Source of the DNA: Theobroma cacao
Taxonomy: Eukaryota > Streptophyta > Magnoliopsida > Malvales > Malvaceae
Assembly: GCF_000208745.1 (NCBI RefSeq)
Contig: NC_030854.1
Location: 19,764,481-19,828,480, forward strand
Length of the DNA stretch: 64,000 nt
Direction: 5' to 3'
Shown here: one piece after another, positions 1-9,486 of the stretch
Layout of the letters: every line of letters starts with the position of its first letter
How positions within the stretch are numbered: the stretch's first letter is position 1
Made by a program: the position numbers and the translations under genes
The notes under the pieces: generated by a model
What the model was told of the DNA's origin: nothing
What the model saw: the letters and a program-made list of their open reading frames with translations, nothing else
Database searches by the model: none

Positions 1-755
1 TATGGTTGAAATGAGTTTTAATGTTATGAATCATATTATGAAGAGATGTTTTAATTGTCTCCATTTACTCGACTTTATATGTTATAGATGAACTTTGTTT
101 ACTCACTGGGTTTATAAAAACTCACCCCTTCTTTTCACCCATTTCAGGTTCAGAGCAGTCCATAGACAGTCGATTTTGTCGAGGGTTTGCTTTTGGATTT
201 GCACCCTTAGAAATCGTAGGTCTACAGTCCTGTTTATTTTTGTTATTTTAGGGCTCACATGTCATTGTAGAATATTTTTGTATACCTTGGCGCTGTGTGC
301 TATTATGTATATGAATTTATTTTGTTATTACGCTACAGTAATTGTTTACGTAGAATTTTATAAATATTGTTTTATATAAAAATGGAATATTTTATCTAAT
401 ATTTTTACTATTAGCTATAATTTCACTCTAAATGGATGATTTAGATACTTAAATTTATTTTTAGATATGAAATGCATATTTTTCATTTACATATTATATT
501 TTTAGCAAGTTTCGAAATTTTCAGGTAAAATGACCAAAATACCTTTGTGAGGTAAAAATTAATTTTTGATTGTCTTTGATTTGAAAATAGTCTATATTCC
601 TTTAAAACATGATATTTAGTAACTATTGCTCACAGGGGAGGCGAAAAACTGATGCAAGAGCCTTGCGAGATTTCGGTTGACATTTCGGGTAAGGTTTGTC
701 TATCAGGACATTATGGCGGTTGTCACGGGCTCGAAGAGAGTACCGGGTCGTGACA
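1..755 (+). mobile_element. 3' portion of a Gypsy-type LTR
   Basis: The stretch has no gene; its short ORFs are AT-rich noise. It ends in a GGGTCGTGACA terminus at 755, the same kind of ending seen on the Gypsy LTRs elsewhere in this window (for example at 47487). The sequence at 60-170 contains the 'actcactgggtttata' type block that also precedes the 3' end of those LTRs. The left end lies outside the window. At 756 it abuts a Copia pol scrap on the other strand, so the junction is either an insertion edge or a deletion scar. Assignment to a lineage is uncertain. Confidence 0.5.
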
Positions 756-937
756 ATGATTCATCTCAAGATCCTCAAGAAATATAACATACATATTTTT
801 TAATCTTCTTCCTATAAATGAGACTTTATTTATACTTATATCTATCACTTCACACTTATTTGAATCAAAGCATGCTTTAAATCCTTTATCACATAATTGA
901 CTTATGCTCAATAAATTATGTTTCAAGCCTTTAACAA
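756..937 (-). pseudogene. SIRE-type Copia pol fragment (protease/integrase junction)
   Basis: The minus-strand translation contains KHNLLSISQLCDKGFKACFD and, downstream, NMYVIFLEDLEMN. This is the segment between protease and the GAG-pre-integrase domain in the two larger Copia elements of this window (compare 32175-32310 and 61800-61985). Only about 60 residues remain. Near 937 the coding sequence passes directly into Copia LTR sequence, so roughly 1.6 kb (gag, protease, PBS and one LTR end) is missing. It is a deletion remnant with no function. Confidence 0.8.
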
Positions 938-1119
938 GGTTGATGAAATAGAAGTGTATCTATGATCACAAGGTTGATCTAAGTGGTACAAGTTGAAGTG
1001 CAAAACACAACTACAAAGATGGGCATTGAGTGCAGTAAAGTGCAAAGAGATTTTTGCTGGTTTTTTAGGTTTTTTTACTTGGAAACCTTTTCAAACTTGT
1101 TTCTAGATGTTGGAAGTCC

Positions 1120-1127
1120 TTTTTATA
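1120..1127 (-). promoter_or_regulatory. TATA-like element of truncated Copia LTR
   Basis: TATAAAAA on the minus strand, at the same LTR position as TATAAAAG in the better preserved copies (29887-29894 and 38558-38565). The palindrome cluster lies upstream of it in LTR orientation, as in the other copies. Confidence 0.5.
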
Positions 1128-1247
1128 CTTGAAAAATCAGCTCTGATGGGAGTTAGGTACTTTTTGACTGTTGGAAATAGTTTGGTAGCTAATCTGGCCG
1201 TTAATCTGTCTTTTAGTGCAGACTTCAAAATTACAGGCAGAATGCTT

Positions 1248-1515
1248 TTAGTCGACTAACATATGGCTTAGTCGACTAAGTCGTCTCTGTCTTCTGCTTC
1301 CAGTTTCTGGTAGTAAGCACTTAGTCGACTAACTTACTTCTTGGTCAACTAAGTTGGTTCTACCTTGAAGTTCCATTTTTGGTAGTAGCTTCTTAGTCGA
1401 CTAACCCACTTCTTGGTCGACTAAGTTGGTTTTGTCTCTCAATGCTCTTGAACTCGCCAACTTCCAATTTGAATTTTAGCTGACTAACTCTTTGTTATTC
1501 GACTAAGGGGCTTCT
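1248..1515. repeat. Cluster of TTAGTCGACTAA palindromes
   Basis: About seven perfect or near-perfect copies of the 12-bp palindrome, arranged as pairs separated by short spacers (for example at 1248-1259 and about 1269-1280). The same cluster occurs in all other copies of this Copia LTR family and lies upstream of the TATA-like box. It could be a repeated protein-binding site in U3, which is an inference. Confidence 0.75.
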
Positions 1516-1684
1516 ATCTTGTTGACTAATTGTAACTTCCTTCTTCATATAACTTTTAATATATCCTCTTTGAATAATTTATTTGGCATTAGCATACTAT
1601 TCTTGTCCTGCACACTCAAGTAAGGATATTAGATACAAAAGAATGGGAATGCTTTATTATCATCAAAAACTAATGGAGCCAACA

Positions 1685-2131
1685 ATACGTAGCCAAAATT
1701 AGAGCACAAACTTAAGGAATCTTTCTTTAATATAATTTGCATAGACATATAGTAAATTAATTGGGAAAGGTATTTTTATGAGAAACTCGACAGAGACTTA
1801 TAAATAATTTTGGACTCTAAGTTAGCAACTTAATCAATTAAACTAAGTTAAGAGAGAGAGACAATATTCAGATGAAGTTTTGAGGGATATCATAATCTTT
1901 GGTATGGTAATCACTCAAATTTAGTATAGTAAATTTGCATAGATTTTAGATTAGTTTTTGTTTTATCTATAAGTTTATTAGTTTCAAATCTTTCTTTTTA
2001 ATTGTTTAGATAAAATTAGGGTGTGTTAATTTCAGTAGTCAATAGTGAAGATTAATTCAATTCTCTGTGGGATCGACACTCTACTCATCTCTATATTATC
2101 TTCGCGATATGTACACTTATGTGGGTAGAAA
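1685..2131 (+). mobile_element. Athila-like LTR, 3' end, plus orientation
   Basis: About 310 bp here (roughly 1730-2041) is the reverse complement of 3238-3545, with shared blocks such as GAGAAACTCGACAGAGACTT and GATATCATAATCTT. It continues into 'gggatcgacactctactc', the block seen again at the start of the Athila-like element near 39173. The LTR probably ends near 2131. The left edge at 1685 is where the Copia scrap interrupts it. Confidence 0.65.
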
Positions 2132-2428
2132 ATTGAACAACACTTACTCACTTTAAGTTGTATACATGATGAGAAATTTGTACTAAGGATACTATAGGCA
2201 TTAAGTGCTGTATGTTATCAGATGTAAGGGTTGTATGTACGAACCTGATGATTGGCCCAATGTACTTTGTATTATCGAATTATGTAATGCAATGACTTAT
2301 ATATTTGCTTATGATACCATGTAGTGGATATTGAGAAGGCTAAAGATTTAAGGCTTCCTCGAGTCTTGTGGGTTTACTTGCTAGACTTGTGTGTGCTGGT
2401 CATGAGCCCTTGGGTTTGGGTTGTGACA
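2132..2428 (+). mobile_element. 3' terminal fragment of a Tekay-like LTR
   Basis: The last bases ('ggtcatgagcccttgggtt' then TTGTGACA at 2428) are a diverged version of the conserved ending 'ggtcatggcccaagatttgggctgtgaca' kind found on the large Gypsy LTRs at 21728 and 47487. No coding sequence. The 5' boundary is not clear and no target-site duplication was found. Confidence 0.55.
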
Positions 2429-2449
2429 CTAACGCTATTTTAGAAAATT

Positions 2450-3225
2450 TTGAAGTTGAAACGGACAAGCAAAAAGGAAATCATTGGCATCACTAAAAGA
2501 AATGTAATACTTGAAGAAGATTTGACAGTAGAATTTTTGGTTGGACCAAATATTTGGGTCAAATTTCTAGACAATGCTACGAGGCTCAGTGAAAATGTTA
2601 AAATTCTACGTTCAATAGTGATAAAGACATTGAGACCATTCAACTCCAAAAATACCTTAGTGATAATGGAATATATGTGGTTTATGCACCATATTAAAAG
2701 AGGCACTCTAATTGATTTGGAAAATTTCATTTATAGAGATATGGAATCACTAGCTAGAGGAGCATGAAACAAATTAATATATGGAATGGTAATCTTAGTG
2801 ATATTGGAAAAGTTAAAGGTGGATGTTTCATTAGAAAAACTAATGCTAGCCAAAAAGAGCAAAAATCTTGACAAAGCTTCAAGTTGGAAGAATAGGATTC
2901 GAGTATGATTCTGTAAGCAACAAATGGATAAGGAAAAATGTGCAGCAAAAAGCTCAAGCTCAAGAAAGAGAAAAAACACAGTCAGATGACTAAACATGAC
3001 TTCGATACACCACAGTCTCTAATGGATTTCTCACTTCCATATGTATCACCTCCAAAAGTTGGTGGAGGTCCACTTAGTTTGCCAAGCTCAAAGTACAGAC
3101 TAGAAACTGCATATCATTTCTTTTTTGCTGAGATGGTGTTGTTGATTTCTCACACAAGTGCACGTATCGCAAACAAGGAATATAGTGATGAAGTAGAGTA
3201 TCATTCATATAGAGAATTGTTTTAA
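2450..3225 (+). pseudogene. Degenerate ORF, possibly env-like region of an Athila-type element
   Basis: An open frame of 105 residues (2450-2767) is followed, after a stop and frame changes, by a 95-residue frame (2938-3225) rich in Lys and Ser. The first part contains EYMWFMHHIKRGTLIDLENF, which vaguely resembles the conserved block of plant retroelement third ORFs (putative plant transposon/env-like domain, where an '..G..I.LG..I' pattern recurs). The location between two opposed Athila-like LTRs is consistent with an Athila env-like remnant. I cannot confirm homology by eye; it could also be unrelated repeat DNA. Function is unknown. Confidence 0.3.
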
Positions 3226-3237
3226 TCCTTACTTGCT

Positions 3238-4690
3238 AACTACTAAAATTAACACACCTTAATTTTTTCTAAACAATTAAATTCAAAATTATTATAAAAA
3301 ATTTAAAATTAATAAACTAAAACTAAAACTAATCAAAATTTAATAAGCAAATTTGTTTTATAAAACTCACTTAACTACCTGACCTAAGATTATGATATCT
3401 CTCAATATTTTATTTGAATATTGTCTCTTTCTCTTAACTTAGTTTAATGGACTAAGTTGCTAACTTAGACTACTAAATTATTTACAAGTCTCTGTCGAGT
3501 TTCTTATAAAAATATCTCTCCCAATTATATGTCTATGCAAATTAATTTGAAGAAAGATTCATGAAGTTCATGTTTTAATCTTGGCTATGTATGGCTTATA
3601 ACTGTATGTCTACTCTATATGCAAATTAAACGACCAAATCAACTAAGTGCATTTGATCATACACTATTTTATTCAAGGTCAACCTAAATCTCCTTCATTA
3701 AGGTTTAGCTTAGGTTTTCAGATTAATCCAATTGGTGATTAGGTAATTTGGAGCATTAAGAATAGAATAGAACAAACTTAAAACCATCAAACATAAGTAA
3801 AAGAAATAAATAATTCAGACTACGTATTGAGTTCAATAATACTCTTAGATAACTAAATTAGTTTCCCATAATGTCACACATAATCATCAAATAAGGTTTA
3901 AACATCAAAGCCAAACCAAGAAAATAAATAAGTAACAAAAAGAATAAAGAAGCTCAAGAATTGCAATCTTGATCTCTAAATCTTGAATTCGTCGATTTCG
4001 TCTCAGCTCCAATAAGATGTTTTTCAATGATTTTTGTGGCTAAATCTCAATTATAAATTTGGTGTTTCGTGCCTTCAAAAGTCCTCCAAAACGTTGTATA
4101 AATAGGGTGCGAGTTTGAGTCAAGAAAAAAGTCAGATCTAATAAGGGTATCTTCACTAGACTAGGTAAGTTGTGGCCTACCTTCACCAAGGTCATGGCCT
4201 CAACAATTTAAATAGACAAGAAATGTGACTTTTAACTTGGGACATCGTGGCATACCTTCTCCAAGGATGCTGCCTTAATTAGGCTACTACAATGCGTCAA
4301 ATTTGATAACGTTTTTACCACTTCCCAGACCGAATTAGGCAAAGTGGTGGACATAAAATTTGTATCTTTTTCTCTTAACTTTCCAATGGTCAAAGCATCA
4401 CCTCATTTGGAGTTCTGTAGAGATAGTTATGGTTGAAATATCGAGACATGTGTACTGAAAGTTTGCACCTCATGAACACTTGACAACTTTTCACCCTTTT
4501 AATTGCACACCTACAAAATCAGCAAATTAATCAAAAAAAATATATCTTAGGCACATTAACACCAATTTAAGCACAACATTAACTAAGATTAGATTGACTC
4601 ACCTAATTAACTAACTTAAAATAATTAAATAAACTTAATTAATTTTCATGCATTACTACACGAACTAAGCTAAATTATTATTAAAATTAA
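3238..4690 (-). mobile_element. Athila-like LTR, minus orientation
   Basis: Its first 310 bp (in plus coordinates) are the reverse complement of the LTR end at 1730-2041. Downstream it shares its architecture with the minus-oriented LTR at 50988-52104: a tract like 'gttcatgttttaac', then an A-rich block, a TATA-like block near 4095, then paired arms such as 'gtggcctaccttcaccaagg'. The terminal 90 bp or so of the LTR are missing at 3238. The outer boundary near 4690 is approximate. No gene is present. Confidence 0.6.
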
Positions 4691-4704
4691 ATCCAAATAA
4701 CTCT

Positions 4705-4983
4705 ATGTCATTGAGTTATCAGATGGATACTCAAGAAAGAATACATTTAGAAAACTTAGATGAGGTCAACAAGAAGATGGACAAGATTGTGAATGATCAG
4801 GCTATTTGTTTTCAAAAAGTGATAGAAAAGTACACTCAATCCTTCATTGAGATGAAGAAAGAAGAAGATAAGCTTCACAAAGGAATGATCACAATCTCCA
4901 AAAATCAAGTACAAGTCTGTAGGAATCAAGGAATTTTATCCAAGAATCTTGGAACAAAACCTCCCTTACCTAATCTACCATAA
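4705..4983 (+). CDS. Hypothetical 92-aa coiled-coil ORF (possible gag fragment)
   Basis: An uninterrupted 92-residue frame, charged and rich in Glu, Lys and Gln, with heptad-like spacing in residues 10-60 (ENLDEVNKKMDKIVNDQ...) suggesting a coiled coil, and a short proline-rich end (KPPLPNLP). I do not recognise it. Its neighbours are all retroelement pieces, so a fragment of a gag N- or C-terminal region is the most natural reading; a small host exon cannot be excluded. It stops five bases before a Copia LTR terminus at 4988. Confidence 0.3.
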   Translation: MSLSYQMDTQERIHLENLDEVNKKMDKIVNDQAICFQKVIEKYTQSFIEMKKEEDKLHKGMITISKNQVQVCRNQGILSKNLGTKPPLPNLP

Positions 4984-4987
4984 GCAT

Positions 4988-6250
4988 TGTTGGCCCTAAT
5001 GGAGTGTTAGAGGGTAGTGAATAGCCCTTAAAAAATATTTTGAAGGGATCTCTTGAGCTTGAAAACTTTTTGTATAATTCTAAAATGGAACGTTTAAAAC
5101 TTGTTCAAGTTAAGTGGCACCAAGTAGAGAGAAATGGACAAAACACAAATATTTATAGTGGTTCAGTCCCTTTAAACTATATCCACTACCTTGATATCCC
5201 AATCAAGGATTTTCAACCCAACTTCACTAAACTAGTAGAATTAACAATTTCCACCAAGCTCTTACAAGGTGAGCTTCTAACCTAAGCTCCAAACCTTTAC
5301 AAGAATCCTTAAGCCTTCCAAGCTTAGTCTACCCCTTAGAATGCCTCGCACACTTTAAGTAAACAAGAAATGGAGAAGAGATGAAGTGGAATTAATCACC
5401 TAACTGATCTAAAATGTACAAGTTTAGGCTCAATCACTTTACAAAGGATAAGAGTCCAAAACAAGTGTATAATAGGTTTTTGCTCTTTTTGGCTCTCTCA
5501 AACTCTTTGTAACTTCTTTTTACCATTTTTGACCATTGGAGATGCCTTTTATACTTTAAAAAATCAATTCTAATAGTTTGAGATAGAAACTAGCTGTTAT
5601 AAATAGTTTTTGATTGTTATTTTGTCCTTTTATGCTTAAATTCAAAATTTGCTGGTAGCGTTCCTTTAACTTGTTAAAGACAAACTTTAACTGATTAAGC
5701 TTTCTCTGTCTGCTATACTACTTTCCTATGTTAACTAGTCAACTATAGCTCTAACTGATTAAAAACTCTCTATTTTCAAGCAACATTTTTCACCAGCCTT
5801 CTTTTATTTGATGAAGGCATCACTCCTTTTAACTTAATTGATTGAAGTAGGCTCTAACCAATTAGAAATTTTTGAACTTTGAATCTCATGGTTTGGTGCC
5901 TTTGAATGGTCAATGATTTTTGAATTTAAGTTTTGACGTTTCTTGAAACTTCAACTTTGACCTTTAACCAATTAACTCCTCTACCTTAACTGATTAAAAG
6001 GCTTTTGTTTTGTACTCATGTAGTGCCATGAATTGCCTTAACTGATTAATGCAACATGCTCACCAGTTAATAGTTTTTCGTTATCACTTGTTCTTTGTTG
6101 ATGTAATTGATTAATCATTTTTGTATCATGGCAAGATTTTTAGCTTGCTTTCAAACAACATTTTCATTAAAGGATTCAATCTTAATCCTGCACAGTTAAA
6201 TAATGTAGTTAGACATCAAAGAATGAGGAATGTTTTGTTATCTTTTTAAG
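4988..6250 (-). mobile_element. Divergent Copia LTR with a different repeat cluster
   Basis: On the minus strand this ends with the same terminus as the SIRE-type LTRs (plus-strand TGTTGGCCCTAATGGAGTG at 4988, followed by 'gtagtgaatag') and shares their overall order, including 'ccactaccttgatatccc' and a 'gatgccttttatactt' TATA-like region near 5543. The repeated palindrome of the family is replaced by TTAACTGATTAA-like words (about 5675-6125, roughly eight copies). The right terminus is too decayed to place exactly (about 6250). It sits upstream of the broken Gypsy pol. Confidence 0.65.
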
Positions 6251-6266
6251 GTACAGTATTTAAGTT

Positions 6267-7413
6267 AGTACATCAAGGAGTAGTTGGCAAGGGACAAGCC
6301 TTTGTTTTTACTTTAACAGCTTAGGACGTTCTGATGACCAATGTTGTGGTTTCAGGTATCCCTCTTATTTTTGGTTTTGAAGCACTTGCTTTATTTGATC
6401 TTGGGTCTACACATTCCTTTGTATCTCCATGTTTTGCTGCAAAATTAGGTGTTGATCATACTTTGATGGAAATTGGTTTGGTAATAACTACTCCACTTAA
6501 GGAGATATTTGTTGCTTAATTTGAGTATACGTCTTGTGTAGTTCAAATAAGGAATAAGGACACACAAGCCACTTTGATTTTGCTCAATACATTGGCCTTT
6601 GATGTGCTTTTGGGTATAGATTTGCTATTGCCAAATTTCGCTAGCGTGGATTGCTATCACAAAATAATTTGATTTGATTACCTAGGGGAGTCGTCTTTTA
6701 GTATTCAAGGTGATTGCAATGTTGCTTTAAACAATGTGGTTTCCAACATGATGACAAGGAAATTGTTGCAACATGGATGCCAAGGATTTTTGGTGATTAT
6801 TAGAGGTACTTAGGTAGAGGTCAGAAGTACGGCCAATGTGCCTATAGTTAAGGAGTTTCTTGATGTGTTTTTGAAAGAACTACTAGACTTACCTATGATA
6901 GGGAGGTTGAGTTTTGTATAGAATTGGTAAAGGATACTCGACCAATATCCATTCCACCATACCATATAACACTAGTAGAACTTAAGGATCAGTTGGAAGA
7001 TTTATTAGACAAGGGTTAATAATGCGTCACCATGGGCCAGTACTGTTTGTAAGGAAAAAGGATGGATCACTTAGGCTATGCATCTATTATCGATGGCTTA
7101 ATAAGGTAACAATAAAGAATAAGTATCCACTTCTTCGTATTGATGATTTCTTTGATCAGTTGTTGGGAGCCTAGTGTTTCTTCAAGATTGATCTTCGTTT
7201 TGGTTACCATAAACTCAACATTAGGCAAGAGGATGTGCCTAAGACTAGAATTTGTATCAGGTTCGGACATTATGAGTTTTTGGTTACATCATTTGGTCTT
7301 ACAAATGCCTCGATAGCTTTTATGGACATGATGAATTGGATGTTCAAACCATATTTGGACAATTTCGTGGTAGTATTCATTGATGACATTTTGGCAGACT
7401 CGAAGAGTAAGGA
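6267..7413 (+). pseudogene. Gypsy protease and reverse transcriptase, first piece
   Basis: The piece starts inside the gag-protease linker. At 6334-6519 a frame carries the retropepsin region: ALALFDLGSTHSFVSPCFAA, in which DLGSTHSF matches the aspartic-protease active-site motif of chromoviruses. Protease homology continues to about 6760 with stops. RT homology follows from about 6830: ELLDLP region, [13 protein letters not shown] region near 7058, then [20 protein letters not shown] and [15 protein letters not shown] at about 7285-7410. The FIDD catalytic pair is retained here although upstream RT has several in-frame stops. It is cut at 7413 by an LTR insertion and resumes at 12776. Confidence 0.85.
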
Positions 7414-8092
7414 TGTCACACCCTAATTTTTAGGCCATGACCGGTGCATGGGCTTAGTGGGCATAGCCCACTAAGCCCAAGCAATCCTATTTATATAACC
7501 TATTCATCATTCTATCAAATGCTCCTAAAGTCACATTTCATAATTCCAACCTACAAGTACTTTGATAATGTGCTACAACAATCAAATACTTATATTTATA
7601 TTAACCCAAAATAATGTTAACTATTGCCAACTCATAGTGGCACTACCAATCAAAATATACATATATTGTCTAAGACATATATCTTAGTAATTTACATCGC
7701 GTTTATCTTAGCAAAGGTACAGTTATTGAATGCTGAGATACCTACCAAGGAGACGAATCTACATGGACATCTCGACCTAGGTTCGAACTGCCTCCTGATC
7801 TGAAAACATGAAGTTGAAAACAGTGAGTATAAACCTAGTGAGTGAACATGGGAACAAGCAAACGATAAGGAAAGTTTAAAAATCATGGTACACTATATTA
7901 AAAAACAATGCAATTTAGTTTAATTCTTATTAAAACCCCTCATTTAAACCCTTAGTTGTTTAATCACATGATGATGAAGGATCCATGAACAACAAAGAAT
8001 TTGAAAAGTGAAACTTTTAGTAGCATTCAAGCAAGTCAAGCGAAATGATTGATCCTTGCCATAGTACAAAGGCATTCTTGCTGCCTGAGGGT

Positions 8093-8206
8093 TTCTTGCT
8101 GCAGCGAGAATCCATTTTCGCTAGAGCAAGAAGCAGGGCTGGTTCACGCCCCACCACTCAAGAGTTTCTCACTACAGCGAGAATCCATTTTCGCTATAGC
8201 GAGATT
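8093..8206. repeat. TTCTCGCTGCAGCGAGAA palindromes in solo LTR A
   Basis: TTCTTGCTGCAGCGAGAA at 8093-8110 and two further close copies to 8206 (with ctgcag replaced by ctacag or ctatag). These GC-rich 18-bp palindromes stand out from the AT-rich background and recur in the related LTRs at 9000-9090, 15753-15860, 20647-21030 and 23120-23260. Confidence 0.75.
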
Positions 8207-8999
8207 CAAGTTAGATGAAAATAAAGGGGTTTTCACATGCCACAAAAATCTATTCTTGCCATATTGAACATCAAATTGAACACATTGACAAAAATCAAGT
8301 TTCAACAGTCAATGCAATCACATATTAATTCCAAACCTCTCTATATAGTAAATATATGTCACGACCCAATTTTTCGGGCCATGACCGGCACATGAGCTCA
8401 GTGAGCATAGCTCACTAAGCCCAAGCAAGCCTATATATTTACCTTTGCTTAACAAATTTATCATATCATGCATACACACACACCTTTTTCCGGGTGTGAA
8501 CATAGCCAAAACACAATGGCATTATTGATAATAATATACATGCACTATACGAGTCATGTATTTAGCAATTTACATTGCATATACATATTCACATTGTTAG
8601 ATTGTATTCACAATACAAAAGGACCCATGACTTCTAGCGGAGACATTTACAATAAAAAGGATTACTATCAAATGCCAGACACATACCCAGGAGATGCACT
8701 ACGGGGACTCCTCGATCTAGGGTCCAACAGTCACCTGATCTGAAAACATGAATTTTTCTAAAATGTGAGTACAATACTCAATTAGTGAACAAAAAAGGAA
8801 CAAGCATACCATAAGGAATGTTTATCGAAATCATGATGCATTCATTTTCTCAAAACCATGCAATTGTTTTAGCTCCTTTAAACCCCTCATGTAAACCCTA
8901 TATGAGTAAATCACTTTACAAAAATCCATGCTCAACTATGGTACCAAAGAAATGAGAAATATGGCAAAAACCCACAAGTTAACAAAATGGACAGAAAGT

Positions 9000-9090
9000 T
9001 TCTCGCTGTAGCGAGAACTAGTTTTGGTGAAGGCCCTCAAACCTGAGAGTTTCTCGCTACAGCGAGAATGAATTTCACTGCAGCGAAACA
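9000..9090. repeat. TTCTCGCTGCAGCGAGAA palindromes in solo LTR A1
   Basis: TTCTCGCTGTAGCGAGAA at 9000-9017 and TTCTCGCTACAGCGAGAA at 9051-9068, with a weaker third copy at about 9072-9090. The central two bases vary while the arms stay complementary. Confidence 0.75.
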
Positions 9091-9305
9091 GAGCAACAAG
9101 AGAAAAATTTCCCTTCACTCAACAAAAGGGCCATCCTACTAAACCAACAAAATCAACATAAAACTCATGGAAATTCCTAAAGTGCAATGTATCAAATTTC
9201 ACATATATGTCAACCATATATCACATTCATGAGCTTTCATTTCATAAGTCTAGATATGCATAATTAGAAAGACAAACATCAATATCATCATAATCACACC
9301 CGGCT

Positions 9306-9486
9306 CATGTACATCTACCCACATCGTGCACATAGTCGGCACCATCGTGTGCATCCCCCCACATTGTGCACAATCAGTGACATCGTGTACATCCCCCACA
9401 TCGTGCACATGGGCAATATCATCATCCACCTCTCACGCCACCATCATCACCGGCATGTGCATCCCCCCACATCGTGCACACACACA
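9306..9486. repeat. GTGCAC/CCCCCCACATC minisatellite in LTR A1
   Basis: Four or so irregular units of about 36-50 bp built on 'gtgcatccccccacat' and 'cgtgcacat', each unit carrying a GTGCAC core. The same array, with different unit copy number and spacing, occupies the same relative place in the other large Gypsy LTRs (11334-11500, 14678-14890, 16066-16200, 20303-20447, 23452-23540, 46385-46665). It translates to His/Pro-rich or His/Met-rich spurious ORFs. Confidence 0.8.

Larger units (their letters stand above)
938..1684 (-). mobile_element. Truncated Copia (SIRE-type) LTR
   Basis: Read on the minus strand, this begins with the family terminus TGTTGGCTCCATTAG (ending at 1684) and matches the first two thirds of the LTRs at 16519-17593, 29404-30497, 38003-39167 and 52105-53263. 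It contains several TTAGTCGACTAA-type palindromes (about 1248-1510) and a minus-strand TATA-like TATAAAAA at 1120-1127, both at the expected offsets. The other LTR end is missing and is replaced by pol sequence at about 937. It sits inside an Athila-like LTR that resumes at 1685. Confidence 0.82.

Noticed and set aside
95..379. 94-aa hydrophobic ORF as a membrane protein
   Set aside because: Low-complexity AT-rich frame within an LTR, with no homologous frame preserved in related LTR ends.
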